Assembly: GCA_023023105.1 (NCBI GenBank)
Contig: CP083824.1
Coordinates: forward strand, 744,001 to 808,000
Source: Enterobacter ludwigii
GTDB lineage: Bacteria; Pseudomonadota; Gammaproteobacteria; Enterobacterales; Enterobacteriaceae
Reading direction: 5' to 3'
Length of the DNA: 64,000 bases
The translations under genes and the position numbers were made by a program. The notes beneath the pieces are model-generated. The model made no database searches, had not been told where the DNA came from, and saw nothing but the letters and a program-made list of their open reading frames with translations. Positions 32,635-44,092 of the stretch are shown here, in pieces (position 1 is the stretch's first letter; each line of letters begins with the position of its first letter).

Positions 32635-34359
32635 ATGGAGATGTTGTCTGGCGCGGAAATGGTCGTGCGATCGCTTATCGATCAGGGCGTGAAGCAAGTG
32701 TTCGGCTACCCTGGCGGCGCAGTCCTTGATATCTATGATGCGCTGCATACGGTAGGTGGCATTGACCATGTTCTGGTACGCCACGAGCAGGCGGCAGTTC
32801 ATATGGCTGACGGCCTGGCACGTGCAACGGGTGAAGTGGGCGTGGTCTTGGTCACGTCAGGTCCTGGTGCAACTAACGCCATCACCGGTATTGCAACGGC
32901 GTATATGGACTCTATCCCGCTGGTGATCCTCTCAGGGCAGGTGGCGACCTCACTGATCGGCTACGATGCGTTTCAGGAGTGCGACATGGTGGGGATTTCG
33001 CGTCCCGTTGTGAAGCACAGCTTCCTGGTAAAGCAAACCGAAGACATTCCTGGCATCCTGAAAAAGGCCTTCTGGCTGGCGGCAAGCGGGCGTCCGGGAC
33101 CGGTGGTGGTCGATCTGCCTAAAGATATCCTGAACCCGGCAAACAAACTGCCTTATGTCTGGCCAGAATCGGTCAGCATGCGCTCTTATAACCCAACAAC
33201 GCAGGGGCATAAAGGTCAGATCAAGCGAGCGTTGCAAACGCTTCTGGCGGCCAAAAAACCGGTGGTTTATGTCGGCGGCGGGGCGATCAATTCTGCCTGC
33301 GAAGTACAGCTTCGTGAACTGATTGAGAAGCTTAACCTTCCTGTAGCGTCATCGTTGATGGGGCTTGGGGCATTCCCGGCCACCCACCCTCAGGCGCTGG
33401 GAATGCTGGGTATGCACGGTACCTATGAAGCCAACATGACTATGCATCATTCTGACGTGATCTTTGCGGTCGGGGTGCGCTTTGACGATCGTACTACCAA
33501 CAATCTGGCGAAGTATTGTCCGAACGCCACCGTGCTGCATATTGATATCGATCCGACGTCAATTTCAAAAACGGTGTCGGCGGATGTGCCGATCGTCGGT
33601 GATGCTCGTCAGGTTCTGGAGCAAATGCTGGATCTGCTGGCCCAGGAGAACGCTACCCAGCCGCTGGATGAGATCCGTGACTGGTGGCAGCAGATTGATC
33701 GGTGGCGTGCGCGCCAGTGTCTGAAATATGACACGCAAAGCGAAAACATTAAGCCGCAGGCGGTTATCGAAGCGGTGTGGCGACTGACGAAAGGTGAGGC
33801 TTACGTGACCTCAGACGTGGGGCAGCACCAGATGTTTGCCGCCCTGTATTACCCGTTTGATAAACCGCGACACTGGATCAACTCGGGCGGCTTAGGAACG
33901 ATGGGCTTTGGTCTACCTGCGGCGCTGGGCGTGAAGCTGGCACTGCCGAATGAAACCGTCGTCTGCGTAACCGGGGACGGCAGTATCCAGATGAACATTC
34001 AGGAGTTGTCTACCGCGCTGCAGTATGAACTGCCGGTTCTCGTGCTGAACCTGAATAACGGCTACCTGGGTATGGTCAAACAGTGGCAGGATATGATCTA
34101 TTCAGGCCGCCATTCACAGTCATATATGAAATCGCTGCCGGATTTTGTTCGTCTTGCTGAAGCTTACGGTCACGTTGGCATGCGGGTGACAGATCCAGCT
34201 GAGCTGGAAACGAAGCTCGCTGAAGCGCTTGAACACGTTAAAAACAACCGCCTCGTCTTTATGGATGTGATTGTTGATGGGACCGAGCACGTTTATCCGA
34301 TGCATATTCGCGGTGGTGGTATGGATGAAATGTGGTTAAGCAAAACGGAGAGAACCTGA
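32635..34359 (+). CDS. ilvI: Acetohydroxyacid synthase III catalytic subunit IlvI
   Basis: IlvI with IlvH makes acetolactate and acetohydroxybutyrate for valine, leucine and isoleucine. It has 574 residues, as in E. coli. The ThDP glutamate lies in [15 protein letters not shown], and the ThDP/Mg motif is [29 protein letters not shown]. The loop after it reads [11 protein letters not shown]476, where E. coli has arginine as I recall. All else looks intact. The ATG follows GGAGG. Confidence 0.97.
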   Translation: MEMLSGAEMVVRSLIDQGVKQVFGYPGGAVLDIYDALHTVGGIDHVLVRHEQAAVHMADGLARATGEVGVVLVTSGPGATNAITGIATAYMDSIPLVILSGQVATSLIGYDAFQECDMVGISRPVVKHSFLVKQTEDIPGILKKAFWLAASGRPGPVVVDLPKDILNPANKLPYVWPESVSMRSYNPTTQGHKGQIKRALQTLLAAKKPVVYVGGGAINSACEVQLRELIEKLNLPVASSLMGLGAFPATHPQALGMLGMHGTYEANMTMHHSDVIFAVGVRFDDRTTNNLAKYCPNATVLHIDIDPTSISKTVSADVPIVGDARQVLEQMLDLLAQENATQPLDEIRDWWQQIDRWRARQCLKYDTQSENIKPQAVIEAVWRLTKGEAYVTSDVGQHQMFAALYYPFDKPRHWINSGGLGTMGFGLPAALGVKLALPNETVVCVTGDGSIQMNIQELSTALQYELPVLVLNLNNGYLGMVKQWQDMIYSGRHSQSYMKSLPDFVRLAEAYGHVGMRVTDPAELETKLAEALEHVKNNRLVFMDVIVDGTEHVYPMHIRGGGMDEMWLSKTERT

Positions 34360-34360
34360 T

Positions 34361-34852
34361 ATGCGCCGGATATTATCTGTGTTACTGGAAAACGAGTCTG
34401 GCGCACTGTCGCGCGTCATTGGGCTATTTGCGCAGCGCGGCTATAACATTGAAAGCCTGACCGTTGCACCGACGGACGATCCGACGCTGTCGCGGATGAC
34501 CATTCAAACCGTCGGCGATGCCAAAGTGCTTGAGCAAATTGAGAAGCAACTGCATAAGCTGGTTGATGTACTGCGCGTGAGCGAGCTGGGGCAGGGGGCC
34601 TATGTTGAGCGTGAGGTCATGCTGGTGAAAATCCAGGCCACCGGCTACGGACGTGAGGAGGTCAAACGCAGTGCGGATATCTTCCGTGGGCAGATTATCG
34701 ACGTCACGCCTTCCCTCTATACGGTTCAACTGGTCGGTACAAGTGACAAGCTGGATGCTTTCCTGGCGTCCGTGCGGGATGTAGCAAAAATTGTTGAGGT
34801 CGCGAGATCGGGCGTGGTTGGCCTGTCACGCGGCGAGAAAATCATGCGTTAG
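34361..34852 (+). CDS. ilvH: Acetohydroxyacid synthase III regulatory subunit IlvH
   Basis: IlvH raises IlvI activity and gives valine feedback. It has 163 residues, as in E. coli. The N-terminal ACT domain reads [29 protein letters not shown], with the valine-site glycine and asparagine, and the second half is the C-terminal ACT-like domain. It starts one base after the ilvI stop and is followed by a terminator. Confidence 0.98.
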   Translation: MRRILSVLLENESGALSRVIGLFAQRGYNIESLTVAPTDDPTLSRMTIQTVGDAKVLEQIEKQLHKLVDVLRVSELGQGAYVEREVMLVKIQATGYGREEVKRSADIFRGQIIDVTPSLYTVQLVGTSDKLDAFLASVRDVAKIVEVARSGVVGLSRGEKIMR

Positions 34853-34876
34853 TTGTCAAAAAGGTTCGCCTCTTTC

Positions 34877-34906
34877 AGCCCGGTCACCAAAGCCGGGCTT
34901 TTTTTT
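34877..34906 (+). terminator. Rho-independent terminator of ilvIH
   Basis: AGCCCGG/CCGGGCT stem with a 9-nt loop, then a run of eight T, 24 bp past the ilvH stop. Confidence 0.92.
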
Positions 34907-35031
34907 GCGTAATCAGCCGACAACGCAGATAAAAGCGGTTGCCGCGAAGGCTTTTCTGCGTTTAGATGTTAAAAGATTTAACCATAACCTTGACAGGGCC
35001 ATGGACTCTTTTCTTTTTTTAAGGGGCAATT

Positions 35032-36039
35032 GTGAAACTGGATGAAATCGCCCGGCTAGCCGGCGTGTCACGAACAACGGCCAGCTATGTGATTAACGGT
35101 AAAGCAAAGCAGTACCGTGTCAGCGATAAGACCGTTGAAAAAGTTATGGCGGTGGTTCGTGAACATAACTACCATCCGAATGCTGTCGCAGCCGGTTTGC
35201 GTGCCGGGCGCACCCGCTCTATTGGTCTGGTGATCCCGGATCTGGAAAACACCAGCTACACCCGTATCGCTAACTATCTTGAACGTCAGGCTCGCCAGCG
35301 TGGCTATCAATTGCTGATTGCCTGCTCGGAAGACCAGCCCGACAACGAGATGCGCTGCATTGAGCACCTGCTCCAGCGTCAGGTGGATGCCATCATCGTT
35401 TCGACCTCTTTGCCGCCAGAGCATCCGTTTTATCAGCGCTGGGCTAACGATTCGTTCCCGATTGTTGCGCTGGATCGCGCCCTGGATCGCGAACACTTCA
35501 CCAGTGTTGTGGGAGCCGATCAGGATGATGCGGAAATGCTGGCTGCAGAGCTAAGAACCTTTCCGGCTGAAACCGTGCTTTATCTTGGCGCGCTGCCGGA
35601 GCTGTCTGTGAGCTTCCTCCGTGAACAGGGATTCAGGACCGCCTGGAAAGACGATCCGCGTGAGGTTCACTATCTCTATGCTAACAGCTATGAACGTGAA
35701 GCAGCCGCGCAGCTGTTCGAGAAATGGCTGGAGACGCACCCGATGCCTCAGGCATTGTTCACCACCTCGTTTGCTCTTCTGCAAGGTGTAATGGATGTGA
35801 CCTTACGTCGGGAAGGTAAGCTGCCATCAGACCTGGCCATTGCCACTTTCGGTGATAACGAACTGCTCGATTTCCTCCAGTGCCCGGTGCTGGCGGTGGC
35901 GCAACGTCATCGTGATGTGGCTGAACGTGTACTGGAGATTGTGCTGGCGAGCCTGGATGAGCCGCGGAAACCGAAGCCGGGCCTGACTCGTATCAAACGT
36001 AATCTCTACCATCGCGGAATTTTAAGCCGCAACAAATGA
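35032..36039 (+). CDS. cra: Catabolite repressor/activator Cra (FruR)
   Basis: Cra is a LacI-family regulator of carbon flow that responds to fructose phosphates, repressing glycolytic and activating gluconeogenic genes. It has 335 residues (E. coli 334). The helix-turn-helix is [20 protein letters not shown], followed by the hinge and a sugar-binding core from about residue 60. The start is GTG at 35032, as expected, with AAGGGG upstream. The short leader peptide fruL seen ahead of E. coli cra was not recognised here. Confidence 0.98.
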   Translation: MKLDEIARLAGVSRTTASYVINGKAKQYRVSDKTVEKVMAVVREHNYHPNAVAAGLRAGRTRSIGLVIPDLENTSYTRIANYLERQARQRGYQLLIACSEDQPDNEMRCIEHLLQRQVDAIIVSTSLPPEHPFYQRWANDSFPIVALDRALDREHFTSVVGADQDDAEMLAAELRTFPAETVLYLGALPELSVSFLREQGFRTAWKDDPREVHYLYANSYEREAAAQLFEKWLETHPMPQALFTTSFALLQGVMDVTLRREGKLPSDLAIATFGDNELLDFLQCPVLAVAQRHRDVAERVLEIVLASLDEPRKPKPGLTRIKRNLYHRGILSRNK

Positions 36040-36045
36040 AATGAC

Positions 36046-36072
36046 TGGGGCGGCGAAATCTGCCCCATTTTG
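36046..36072 (+). terminator. Probable terminator of cra
   Basis: TGGGGC/GCCCCA stem with a 10-nt loop followed by TTTTG, seven bases after the cra stop. Confidence 0.75.
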
Positions 36073-36557
36073 TTGTAATAATTCGCATAGATAATTCCCT
36101 GACAGAAATTAGGATAATTCCTTAGGAATCATAATCGGCTATTTCTCTTAATTCATTTTGACTTTTAAAATGAGCGTCAAAGAACTTTTAAGCGGGTTTA
36201 AGCACCTATTTTTGTATTGTTTTGTTACAAAGCCTATTCGGTCGATGAATATTCAGACGTTTTTCCTTCTCCTGTGTCCGCTTGCATGCCAGCCGCCGTG
36301 CTTATTGAGCGCGGTGATGAATCTGGCGCTGTTATCCCCTGAGAATCTGTCATAAAATGCTGCCCGCGTCGCAAACTGACACTTTATATTTATCTGCGAT
36401 GATATTGAGTGAGTCTTAACGCTCGTGTGCATATTCGGTTTTTTTCTTACAAATATTCATAACGTTAATTTTGCCTCGCCAGTTGTGCAGTTATTAACCA
36501 GGACTGTTTAACTCTGTAAATAGAGGGCATTTGAGTCCTTACAGGGAGAGTCCTGGC
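36073..36557. other. Non-coding gap between cra and the dcw promoter
   Basis: About 485 bp, AT-rich in the first half. A 65-codon frame (36158-36355) is present but starts with TTG, has no ribosome site and resembles nothing I know. A small palindrome ATTCC-TTA-GGAAT lies at 36117-36129. I see no further gene. Confidence 0.55.
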
Positions 36558-36620
36558 TTGACAAGCTTTTCCCTCGCTCCGTAAACTCCTTTAGGTGGGA
36601 ATTTGTGGGTTAAAGTGGTG
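36558..36620 (+). promoter_or_regulatory. Pmra promoter and MraZ operator repeats
   Basis: -35 TTGACA (36558-36563), 18-bp spacer and -10 TAAACT (36582-36587) form the dcw cluster promoter. Downstream are three direct repeats at exact 10-bp steps: TGGGA (36596), TGGGT (36606) and TGGTG (36616). These are the MraZ boxes (TGGGN) on one helix face; the third departs from consensus. MraZ binding here represses its own operon. Confidence 0.9.
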
Positions 36621-36638
36621 AGGAGGGGTGAGACTGGC

Positions 36639-37097
36639 ATGTTCCGTGGAGCTACGTTAGTCAATCTCGACAGCAAAGGGCGTTTATCGGTACCAACCCG
36701 ATACCGCGACCAGCTGATTGAGAACGCTGCGGGTCAAATGGTTTGCACCATTGACATTAACTCCCCCTGCCTGCTGCTTTACCCCTTGCCTGAATGGGAA
36801 ATTATTGAGCAAAAGCTGTCGCGACTGTCGAGCATGAACCCGCAGGAACGCCGCGTGCAGCGGTTGTTATTGGGACATGCGAGTGAGTGTCAGATGGATA
36901 ACGCAGGGCGATTACTGATTGCACCTGTGTTGCGGCAACATGCCGGTCTGACCAAAGAAGTGATGCTGGTCGGGCAGTTCAACAAGTTTGAACTGTGGGA
37001 CGAAACGACCTGGTATCAACAGGTCAAGGAAGATATCGACGCTGAGCAGTCTGATTCTGCAACATTATCGGAACGGCTGCAGGACTTGTCTCTATAA
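36639..37097 (+). CDS. mraZ: Transcription regulator MraZ
   Basis: MraZ is the AbrB-like repressor of the dcw cluster. The ATG at 36639 ([23 protein letters not shown]) gives 152 residues, as in E. coli. Two SpoVT/AbrB domains are visible, each with a DxxGRL motif (DSKGRLSVP and [10 protein letters not shown]). An upstream in-frame start at 36603 would lie inside the operator repeats and is rejected. It is the first gene of the cluster, two bases before rsmH. Confidence 0.97.
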   Translation: MFRGATLVNLDSKGRLSVPTRYRDQLIENAAGQMVCTIDINSPCLLLYPLPEWEIIEQKLSRLSSMNPQERRVQRLLLGHASECQMDNAGRLLIAPVLRQHAGLTKEVMLVGQFNKFELWDETTWYQQVKEDIDAEQSDSATLSERLQDLSL

Positions 37098-37099
37098 AT

Positions 37100-38041
37100 A
37101 TGATGGAAAATTATAAACATACAACGGTGTTACTGGACGAGGCCGTTAACGGCCTGAATATTCGTCCGGATGGCATCTACATTGATGGCACTTTTGGTCG
37201 CGGTGGCCATTCGCGTTTGATCCTCTCCCAACTTGGAGCGGAAGGACGTCTGCTGGCAATCGATCGCGATCCGCAGGCGATTGCTGTGGCGCAAACCATC
37301 GATGACCCACGCTTTTCCATCGTGCATGGACCTTTCTCTGCGCTCGCGGAATATGTTGCTGAGCGCGGCCTGACGGGCAAGATCGACGGGATTCTTCTCG
37401 ATCTTGGCGTCTCTTCACCACAGCTTGATGACGCTGAACGTGGCTTTTCCTTTATGCGTGATGGTCCGCTGGACATGCGTATGGACCCGACTCGTGGCCA
37501 ATCTGCTGCTGAGTGGTTACAGACTGCTGACGAAGCCGATATTGCATGGGTAATCAAAACCTTCGGCGAGGAGCGCTTTGGCAAACGTATTGCGCGCGCC
37601 ATTGTTGAGCGTAACCGCATTGAGCCAATGACCCGCACTAAAGAGCTGGCCGAGGTGATCGCGGCGGCGACACCGGTGAAGGATAAACACAAACATCCCG
37701 CGACCCGTACCTTCCAGGCGGTTCGCATCTGGGTAAACAGTGAACTGGAGGAAATAGAGCTGGCGCTAAAAAGCTCGCTCGACGTGCTGGCCCCGGGTGG
37801 GCGGTTATCCATCATCAGCTTCCATTCGCTGGAAGACCGTATTGTGAAACGCTTTATGCGTGAACAAAGCCGCGGTCCACAAGTCCCAGCGGGGCTGCCG
37901 ATGACGGAAGAACAACTCAGGAAGCTGGGTGGCCGTCAGTTGCGAGCATTAGGCAAGTTGATGCCGGGCGAAGAAGAGGTGGCAGAGAATCCACGTGCCC
38001 GTAGTTCAGTGCTGCGTGTTGCAGAGAGGACGAACGCATGA
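37100..38041 (+). CDS. rsmH: 16S rRNA (cytosine-1402 N4) methyltransferase RsmH
   Basis: RsmH adds the N4-methyl group of m4Cm1402 in the ribosomal P-site with S-adenosylmethionine. It has 313 residues, as in E. coli. Motif I is [16 protein letters not shown], with [11 protein letters not shown], then [11 protein letters not shown], and the C-terminal [14 protein letters not shown] signature. The reading opens with two methionines (37100 and 37103); either could serve. It overlaps ftsL by four bases. Confidence 0.97.
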   Translation: MMENYKHTTVLLDEAVNGLNIRPDGIYIDGTFGRGGHSRLILSQLGAEGRLLAIDRDPQAIAVAQTIDDPRFSIVHGPFSALAEYVAERGLTGKIDGILLDLGVSSPQLDDAERGFSFMRDGPLDMRMDPTRGQSAAEWLQTADEADIAWVIKTFGEERFGKRIARAIVERNRIEPMTRTKELAEVIAAATPVKDKHKHPATRTFQAVRIWVNSELEEIELALKSSLDVLAPGGRLSIISFHSLEDRIVKRFMREQSRGPQVPAGLPMTEEQLRKLGGRQLRALGKLMPGEEEVAENPRARSSVLRVAERTNA

Positions 38042-38403
38042 TCAGCAGAGTGACAGAGACCCTAAGCAAAGTTAAGGATTCGTTAGGAAGCAACGAGCGC
38101 CATGCCTTGCCTGGCGTGATCGGCGACGATCTTTTGCGGTTTGGGAAGCTGCCACTCTGCTTGTTCATTTGCATCATTGTGACGGCAGTAACGGTGGTCA
38201 CCACAGCCCACCACACTCGTTTATTAACTGCGCAGCGCGAGCAGATGGTACTGGAACGCGATGCGCTGGATATTGAATGGCGAAATCTGATCCTTGAAGA
38301 AAACGCGCTCGGCGATCACAGCCGGGTTGAACGGATCGCAACGGAAAAGCTGCAACTGCAGCATGTTGATCCTTCCCAGGAAAATATCGTAGTACAAAAA
38401 TAA
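38038..38403 (+). CDS. ftsL: Cell division protein FtsL
   Basis: FtsL is a bitopic inner-membrane protein that with FtsB and FtsQ activates FtsWI at the septum. It has 121 residues, as in E. coli. A cytoplasmic tail is followed by one membrane helix (about residues 37-57, [20 protein letters not shown]) and a periplasmic coiled coil from about 60 to 99. The ATG overlaps the rsmH stop (ATGA). Confidence 0.97.
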   Translation: MISRVTETLSKVKDSLGSNERHALPGVIGDDLLRFGKLPLCLFICIIVTAVTVVTTAHHTRLLTAQREQMVLERDALDIEWRNLILEENALGDHSRVERIATEKLQLQHVDPSQENIVVQK

Positions 38404-38418
38404 GGGAAAACGCGACGC

Positions 38419-40185
38419 ATGAAAGCAGCGGCAAAAACGCTAAAACCAAAACGTCAGGAAGAACAGGCCAACTTTGTCAGTTGGCGTTTTGCGTTGCTTT
38501 GCGGCTGCATTTTACTGGCACTGGGTTTTCTGCTGGGACGCGTGGCATGGTTACAAATCGTCGCGCCTGACATGCTGGTACGTCAGGGCGATATGCGCTC
38601 TCTGCGTGTCCAGGAGGTCTCGACTTCCCGCGGGATGATCACTGACCGCTCAGGCCGTCCGTTGGCGGTGAGTGTGCCGGTCAAAGCGATCTGGGCTGAC
38701 CCGAAAGAGCTGCACGATGCTGGGGGGATCACCCTCGATAACCGCTGGAAAGCGCTCTCCGATGCTCTGAAAATGCCGCTGGACCAGCTTGCCTCCCGCG
38801 TCAACGCTAACCCGAAAGGGCGTTTTATCTATCTGGCGCGTCAGGTGAACCCTGACATGGCTGACTACATTCGCAAACTGAAGCTGCCGGGCATTCATCT
38901 TCGTGAGGAATCCCGCCGTTATTACCCTTCCGGCGAAGTAACTGCTCACCTCATTGGCTTCACTAACGTCGATAGCCAGGGGATTGAGGGCGTTGAAAAA
39001 AGTTTCGATAAGTGGCTCACCGGCCAGCCGGGCGAGCGAATCGTGCGTAAAGACCGCTATGGTCGCGTGATCGAAGATATCTCGTCCACGGACAGCCAGG
39101 CGGCACACAACCTGGCGCTGAGTATTGATGAGCGCTTGCAGGCGCTGGTCTACCGCGAGCTGAACAATGCTGTGGCTTTCAACAAAGCGGAGTCAGGTAG
39201 CGCCGTGCTGGTGGATGTCAGCACGGGCGAAGTGCTGGCGATGGCCAACAGTCCATCCTACAACCCGAACAACTTTACCGGCACCGCAAAAGACGCGATG
39301 CGTAACCGGGCGATCACCGACGTGTTCGAGCCGGGCTCGACGGTGAAACCGATGGTGGTGATGACGGCGCTGCAGCGAGGCATCGTCAATGAAAACACGG
39401 TTCTGAACACGATCCCTTACCGTATTAACGGCCACGAGATTAAAGACGTGGCACGCTACAGCGAATTAACCCTGACCGGGGTGTTACAGAAGTCGAGTAA
39501 CGTCGGTGTTTCAAAACTGGCGTTAGCGATGCCGTCCTCAGCGTTAGTAGAGACTTACTCACGTTTTGGACTGGGAAAGGCGACCAATTTGGGGTTGGTC
39601 GGAGAACGCAGTGGCTTATATCCTCAAAAACAACGGTGGTCTGACATAGAGAGGGCCACCTTCTCTTTCGGCTACGGGCTAATGGTAACCCCGTTACAGT
39701 TAGCGCGAGTCTACGCAACGATTGGCAGCTACGGCGTTTATCGTCCGCTGTCGATTACCAAAGTTGATCCACCGGTTCCTGGAGAGAGAATCTTCCCGGA
39801 ATCTATCGTTCGTACCGTTGTGCATATGATGGAAAGCGTGGCACTGCCTGGTGGCGGTGGCGTAAAAGCGGCGATCAAAGGCTATCGTATCGCCATAAAA
39901 ACCGGTACGGCGAAAAAAGTGGGGCCAGACGGCCGCTATATCAACAAATACATTGCCTACACCGCAGGCGTTGCGCCTGCAAGCAATCCGCGTTTTGCGC
40001 TGGTGGTCGTCATTAACGATCCACAGGCGGGTAAATACTACGGCGGCGCCGTCTCCGCGCCTGTGTTCGGGGCCATCATGGGCGGCGTATTGCGCACCAT
40101 GAATATTGAACCGGATGCGCTGGCGACGGGCGAAAAAAGTGAATTTGTAATTAATCAAGGCGAGGGTACAGGTGGCAGATCGTAA
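38419..40185 (+). CDS. ftsI: Septal peptidoglycan transpeptidase FtsI (PBP3)
   Basis: FtsI crosslinks septal peptidoglycan and is a beta-lactam target. It has 588 residues, as in E. coli. An N-terminal tail and one membrane helix (about residues 20-40) precede the non-penicillin-binding domain and the transpeptidase domain. The active-site motifs are STVK (in EPGSTVKPM), SSN (in KSSNVGVSK) and KTGT (in IKTGTAKK). No insertion of the PBP3 resistance type is seen after residue 333. It overlaps murE by 14 bp. Confidence 0.98.
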   Translation: MKAAAKTLKPKRQEEQANFVSWRFALLCGCILLALGFLLGRVAWLQIVAPDMLVRQGDMRSLRVQEVSTSRGMITDRSGRPLAVSVPVKAIWADPKELHDAGGITLDNRWKALSDALKMPLDQLASRVNANPKGRFIYLARQVNPDMADYIRKLKLPGIHLREESRRYYPSGEVTAHLIGFTNVDSQGIEGVEKSFDKWLTGQPGERIVRKDRYGRVIEDISSTDSQAAHNLALSIDERLQALVYRELNNAVAFNKAESGSAVLVDVSTGEVLAMANSPSYNPNNFTGTAKDAMRNRAITDVFEPGSTVKPMVVMTALQRGIVNENTVLNTIPYRINGHEIKDVARYSELTLTGVLQKSSNVGVSKLALAMPSSALVETYSRFGLGKATNLGLVGERSGLYPQKQRWSDIERATFSFGYGLMVTPLQLARVYATIGSYGVYRPLSITKVDPPVPGERIFPESIVRTVVHMMESVALPGGGGVKAAIKGYRIAIKTGTAKKVGPDGRYINKYIAYTAGVAPASNPRFALVVVINDPQAGKYYGGAVSAPVFGAIMGGVLRTMNIEPDALATGEKSEFVINQGEGTGGRS

Positions 40186-41659
40186 TTTGCGCGACCTTCT
40201 CGCTCCGTGGGTGCCAAATGCACCGGAGCGAGCACTGCGAGAAATGGTACTGGACAGCCGCGTGGCTGCATCTGGCGATCTTTTTGTGGCGGTGGTCGGT
40301 CATCAGGCGGACGGGCGTCGTTATATCCCGCAGGCGATTGCGCAAGGTGTTGCTGCCATTATTGCTGAGGCCAAAGATGAGGCAACCGACGGTGAGATCC
40401 GTGAGATGCACGGGGTGCCGGTTATCTATCTCAGCCAGTTAAATGAGCGTCTTTCCGCGCTGGCGGGGCGTTTCTACCACGAACCTTCCGACCAATTACG
40501 TCTGGTTGGCGTGACGGGAACAAACGGAAAAACCACCACCACACAACTCATGGCGCAATGGGCGCAACTGCTGGGTGAAACCGGTGCGGTGATGGGTACC
40601 GTAGGTAACGGCCTGCTGGGTAAAGTGAGCCCGACGGAAAATACCACCGGATCAGCGGTTGATGTACAGCATGTCCTTGCTGGTCTGGCAGAGCAGGGGG
40701 CAACCTTTGCTGCAATGGAAGTTTCTTCGCATGGACTGGTACAGCACCGTGTGGCGGCGTTGAAATTTGCAGCCTCTGTGTTCACTAACCTGAGCCGCGA
40801 TCACCTCGATTATCATGGTGATATGGAGCATTACGAAGCCGCAAAATGGCTGCTCTACTCCACGCACCACTGCGGACAGGCCATCATCAACGCCGATGAC
40901 GAAGTGGGGCGTCGCTGGCTGGCTAAGCTGCCAGACGCGGTTGCGGTGTCAATGGAAGATCATATTAACCCTAACTGCCATGGTCGCTGGTTGAAGGCCG
41001 TTAAGGTGAACTACCACGATAGCGGTGCCACCATCCTCTTTACCTCTTCCTGGGGGGAAGGGGAAATTGAAAGCCGTCTGATGGGGGCGTTTAACGTCAG
41101 CAACCTGCTGCTGGCCCTGGCAACATTACTGGCGCTGGGCTATCCGATGGCTGAACTGCTGAAAACTGCCGAACGTCTGCAGCCGGTTTGTGGCCGCATG
41201 GAAGTGTTTAGCGCGCCAGGTAAACCGACCGTGGTCGTTGATTATGCCCACACGCCGGATGCGCTGGAAAAAGCGCTGGAAGCGGCGCGCCTGCACTGTG
41301 CCGGTAAACTCTGGTGCGTGTTTGGCTGCGGCGGCGATCGCGACAAAGGCAAACGTCCGTTGATGGGTGCCATTGCTGAGCAATTCGCGGATATTCCTGT
41401 CGTAACCGATGACAACCCGCGTACCGAAGAGCCGCGCGCCATTATCAACGATATTCTGGCTGGTATGCTGGACGCAGGTCGTGCGCGTGTTGTTGAAGGT
41501 CGTGCCGAAGCGGTAACGAACACCATCATGCAGGCGCAGGAAAATGACGTGGTGCTGCTGGCCGGTAAAGGCCATGAAGATTATCAGATTGTTGGCAATC
41601 GTCGTCTGGACTACTCGGACCGCGTAACGGCAGCACGTCTGCTGGGAGTGGTGGCATGA
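40172..41659 (+). CDS. murE: UDP-MurNAc-tripeptide synthetase MurE (meso-DAP adding)
   Basis: MurE adds meso-diaminopimelate to UDP-MurNAc-L-Ala-D-Glu. It has 495 residues, as in E. coli, from a GTG start inside the ftsI end. The ATP loop is [10 protein letters not shown]. The DDNPRTEEP motif contains the DNPR sequence that selects meso-DAP, fitting a Gram-negative wall. Confidence 0.98.
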   Translation: MADRNLRDLLAPWVPNAPERALREMVLDSRVAASGDLFVAVVGHQADGRRYIPQAIAQGVAAIIAEAKDEATDGEIREMHGVPVIYLSQLNERLSALAGRFYHEPSDQLRLVGVTGTNGKTTTTQLMAQWAQLLGETGAVMGTVGNGLLGKVSPTENTTGSAVDVQHVLAGLAEQGATFAAMEVSSHGLVQHRVAALKFAASVFTNLSRDHLDYHGDMEHYEAAKWLLYSTHHCGQAIINADDEVGRRWLAKLPDAVAVSMEDHINPNCHGRWLKAVKVNYHDSGATILFTSSWGEGEIESRLMGAFNVSNLLLALATLLALGYPMAELLKTAERLQPVCGRMEVFSAPGKPTVVVDYAHTPDALEKALEAARLHCAGKLWCVFGCGGDRDKGKRPLMGAIAEQFADIPVVTDDNPRTEEPRAIINDILAGMLDAGRARVVEGRAEAVTNTIMQAQENDVVLLAGKGHEDYQIVGNRRLDYSDRVTAARLLGVVA

Positions 41660-43014
41660 TTAGCATCACGTTAAGTCAGGCTGCTACGGTACTGCACGGC
41701 GAATTGCTGGGTCAGGATCTGACCATTGACGCCGTGACGACCGACACCCGCAAAGTCACTGCAGGTTGTCTGTTTGTGGCGCTAAAAGGTGAGCGTTTTG
41801 ACGCGCATGATTTTGCACAGCAGGCCAAAGAAAATGGCGCTGGTGCGCTGCTGGTTAGCCGTAAACTGGCTGTCGATCTGCCGCAGATTGTGGTGAAGGA
41901 TACGCGTCTCGCTTTTGGCGAGCTGGCGGCATGGGTGCGACAGCAAGTCCCTACTCGTGTCGTGGCCCTGACCGGGTCCTCTGGCAAAACGTCCGTGAAA
42001 GAAATGACCGCAGCCATTCTAAGTCAGTGCGGAAATACGCTTTATACCGCAGGCAACCTCAATAATGACGTCGGCGTGCCGATGACATTACTTCGCCTGA
42101 CCAAAGAGCACGAATTTGCTGTTATCGAGCTGGGGGCAAACCACCAGGGTGAAATTGCCTGGACCGTGAGTTTGACTCGCCCGGAAGCGGCGCTGGTGAA
42201 TAACCTGGCGGCTGCGCATCTGGAAGGCTTTGGCTCGCTGGAAGGTGTGGCGAAAGCGAAAGGTGAGATCTATACCGGCCTGCCTGTTGACGGCATTGCC
42301 ATTATGAATGCCGACAACAATGACTGGCTGAACTGGCAGAGCATTATTGGCTCGCGTAAAACCTGGCGCTTTTCGCCGAATGCGGCCAACAGTGATTTTA
42401 CCGCAACCAATATTCATGTGGCGTCGCATGGCACGGAATTCACGCTCACTACCCCAACCGGGGGCGTCGATGTGCTGCTGCCACTGCCGGGTCGCCATAA
42501 TATCGCCAATGCACTTGCGGCGGCGGCGTTGTCGACGGCGGTAGGTGCCTCGCATGAGGCGATTAAAACCGGGCTGGCAAATTTAAAAGCCGTACCGGGA
42601 CGCTTGTTCCCTATCCAGCTTGCTGACAACAAACTGCTGCTGGATGACTCCTACAACGCGAACGTCGGTTCGATGACGGCTGCGGTGCAGGTGCTGTCTG
42701 AGATGCCGGGCTACCGCATCATGGTAGTGGGTGATATGGCTGAGCTGGGCGACGAAAGCGAAGCCTGCCACACCCAGGTCGGTGAAGCGGCGAAAGCGGC
42801 GGGACTGGACTGCGTATTGAGCGCAGGAAAACTGAGCCAGGCGATTAGCCAGGCCAGCGGCGTTGGTGAGCATTTTGCCGATAAAGCTGCGTTGATTAAA
42901 CGCCTCAACGCGTTGATTGCAGAAAAACAAATTGTGACAGTACTTGTGAAAGGTTCACGTAGTGCCGCCATGGAAGAGGTTGTGCACGCATTACAGGAGA
43001 ACGGGACATGTTAG
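41656..43014 (+). CDS. murF: UDP-MurNAc-tripeptide D-Ala-D-Ala ligase MurF
   Basis: MurF adds D-Ala-D-Ala to finish the UDP-MurNAc-pentapeptide. It has 452 residues, as in E. coli. The ATP loop is [11 protein letters not shown], with [13 protein letters not shown] and the C-terminal [11 protein letters not shown] motif. Overlaps of 4 bp with murE and 7 bp with mraY. Confidence 0.98.
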   Translation: MISITLSQAATVLHGELLGQDLTIDAVTTDTRKVTAGCLFVALKGERFDAHDFAQQAKENGAGALLVSRKLAVDLPQIVVKDTRLAFGELAAWVRQQVPTRVVALTGSSGKTSVKEMTAAILSQCGNTLYTAGNLNNDVGVPMTLLRLTKEHEFAVIELGANHQGEIAWTVSLTRPEAALVNNLAAAHLEGFGSLEGVAKAKGEIYTGLPVDGIAIMNADNNDWLNWQSIIGSRKTWRFSPNAANSDFTATNIHVASHGTEFTLTTPTGGVDVLLPLPGRHNIANALAAAALSTAVGASHEAIKTGLANLKAVPGRLFPIQLADNKLLLDDSYNANVGSMTAAVQVLSEMPGYRIMVVGDMAELGDESEACHTQVGEAAKAAGLDCVLSAGKLSQAISQASGVGEHFADKAALIKRLNALIAEKQIVTVLVKGSRSAAMEEVVHALQENGTC

Positions 43015-44090
43015 TTTGGCTGGCCGAGCATTTGGTCAAATATTACTCAGGCTTTAACGTCTTTTCCTATCTGACGTTTCGCGCCATTGTCAGCCTGCTG
43101 ACTGCGCTGTTCATCTCGTTGTGGATGGGTCCGCGCATGATTGCCCGTCTGCAAAAACTCTCTTTTGGCCAGGTTGTGCGTAACGATGGTCCGGAGTCGC
43201 ACTTCAGCAAACGTGGTACCCCTACCATGGGTGGGATCATGATCCTGACTGCCATCGTGGTATCAGTATTGCTGTGGGCGTACCCGTCAAACCCGTACGT
43301 CTGGTGTGTGCTGACCGTCCTGATTGGCTACGGCATTATTGGCTTTGTCGATGACTACCGCAAAGTGGTGCGTAAAGACACCAAGGGCCTGATCGCCCGC
43401 TGGAAGTACTTCTGGATGTCGGTGATTGCGCTGGGCGTAGCCTTTGCGCTGTACCTGGCTGGAAAAGACACACCGGCCACCGAGCTGGTGGTACCGTTCT
43501 TTAAAGACGTGATGCCGCAACTTGGGTTGTTCTACATCCTGCTGGCGTATTTCGTCATTGTTGGCACCGGTAACGCCGTCAACCTGACCGATGGACTGGA
43601 TGGTCTGGCGATTATGCCAACCGTCTTCGTGGCCGCGGGTTTTGCGCTGGTAGCGTGGGCGACCGGTAACATGAACTTTGCCAACTATTTGCACATTCCT
43701 TATCTGCGACACGCGGGTGAGCTGGTGATCGTCTGTACGGCGATCGTCGGTGCGGGACTGGGCTTCCTGTGGTTCAACACCTACCCGGCGCAGGTCTTTA
43801 TGGGTGATGTTGGTTCCCTGGCTTTGGGCGGTGCGCTCGGCATCATTGCCGTTCTGCTGCGTCAGGAGTTCCTGCTGGTGATCATGGGGGGGGTGTTTGT
43901 GGTTGAAACCCTGTCGGTGATTTTGCAGGTCGGTTCCTTCAAGCTGCGTGGTCAGCGCATCTTCCGTATGGCACCGATCCACCACCACTATGAACTGAAA
44001 GGCTGGCCGGAACCGCGCGTCATTGTGCGCTTCTGGATTATTTCGCTGATGCTGGTGCTGATTGGCCTGGCAACGCTGAAGGTACGTTAA
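43008..44090 (+). CDS. mraY: Phospho-MurNAc-pentapeptide translocase MraY
   Basis: MraY transfers phospho-MurNAc-pentapeptide to undecaprenyl phosphate, making lipid I in the inner membrane. It has 360 residues, as in E. coli, with about ten membrane helices. The catalytic aspartates lie in GFVDDYRKV and [13 protein letters not shown], and [14 protein letters not shown] carries the conserved histidines. It starts within the murF end. Confidence 0.98.
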   Translation: MLVWLAEHLVKYYSGFNVFSYLTFRAIVSLLTALFISLWMGPRMIARLQKLSFGQVVRNDGPESHFSKRGTPTMGGIMILTAIVVSVLLWAYPSNPYVWCVLTVLIGYGIIGFVDDYRKVVRKDTKGLIARWKYFWMSVIALGVAFALYLAGKDTPATELVVPFFKDVMPQLGLFYILLAYFVIVGTGNAVNLTDGLDGLAIMPTVFVAAGFALVAWATGNMNFANYLHIPYLRHAGELVIVCTAIVGAGLGFLWFNTYPAQVFMGDVGSLALGGALGIIAVLLRQEFLLVIMGGVFVVETLSVILQVGSFKLRGQRIFRMAPIHHHYELKGWPEPRVIVRFWIISLMLVLIGLATLKVR

Positions 44091-44092
44091 TC

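Noticed and set aside
34920..35031. Leader peptide fruL ahead of cra
   Set aside because: The only short frame (from 35001) overlaps the cra start and shows no likeness to FruL.
36158..36355. A 65-codon frame in the cra-mraZ gap
   Set aside because: Starts with TTG, lacks a ribosome site and resembles no known protein. It does carry some hydrophobic stretches, but not enough to call a gene.
38419..40185. Possible FtsO sponge RNA inside ftsI
   Set aside because: A small RNA of this name is described inside E. coli ftsI, but I could not recall its sequence well enough to place it here.
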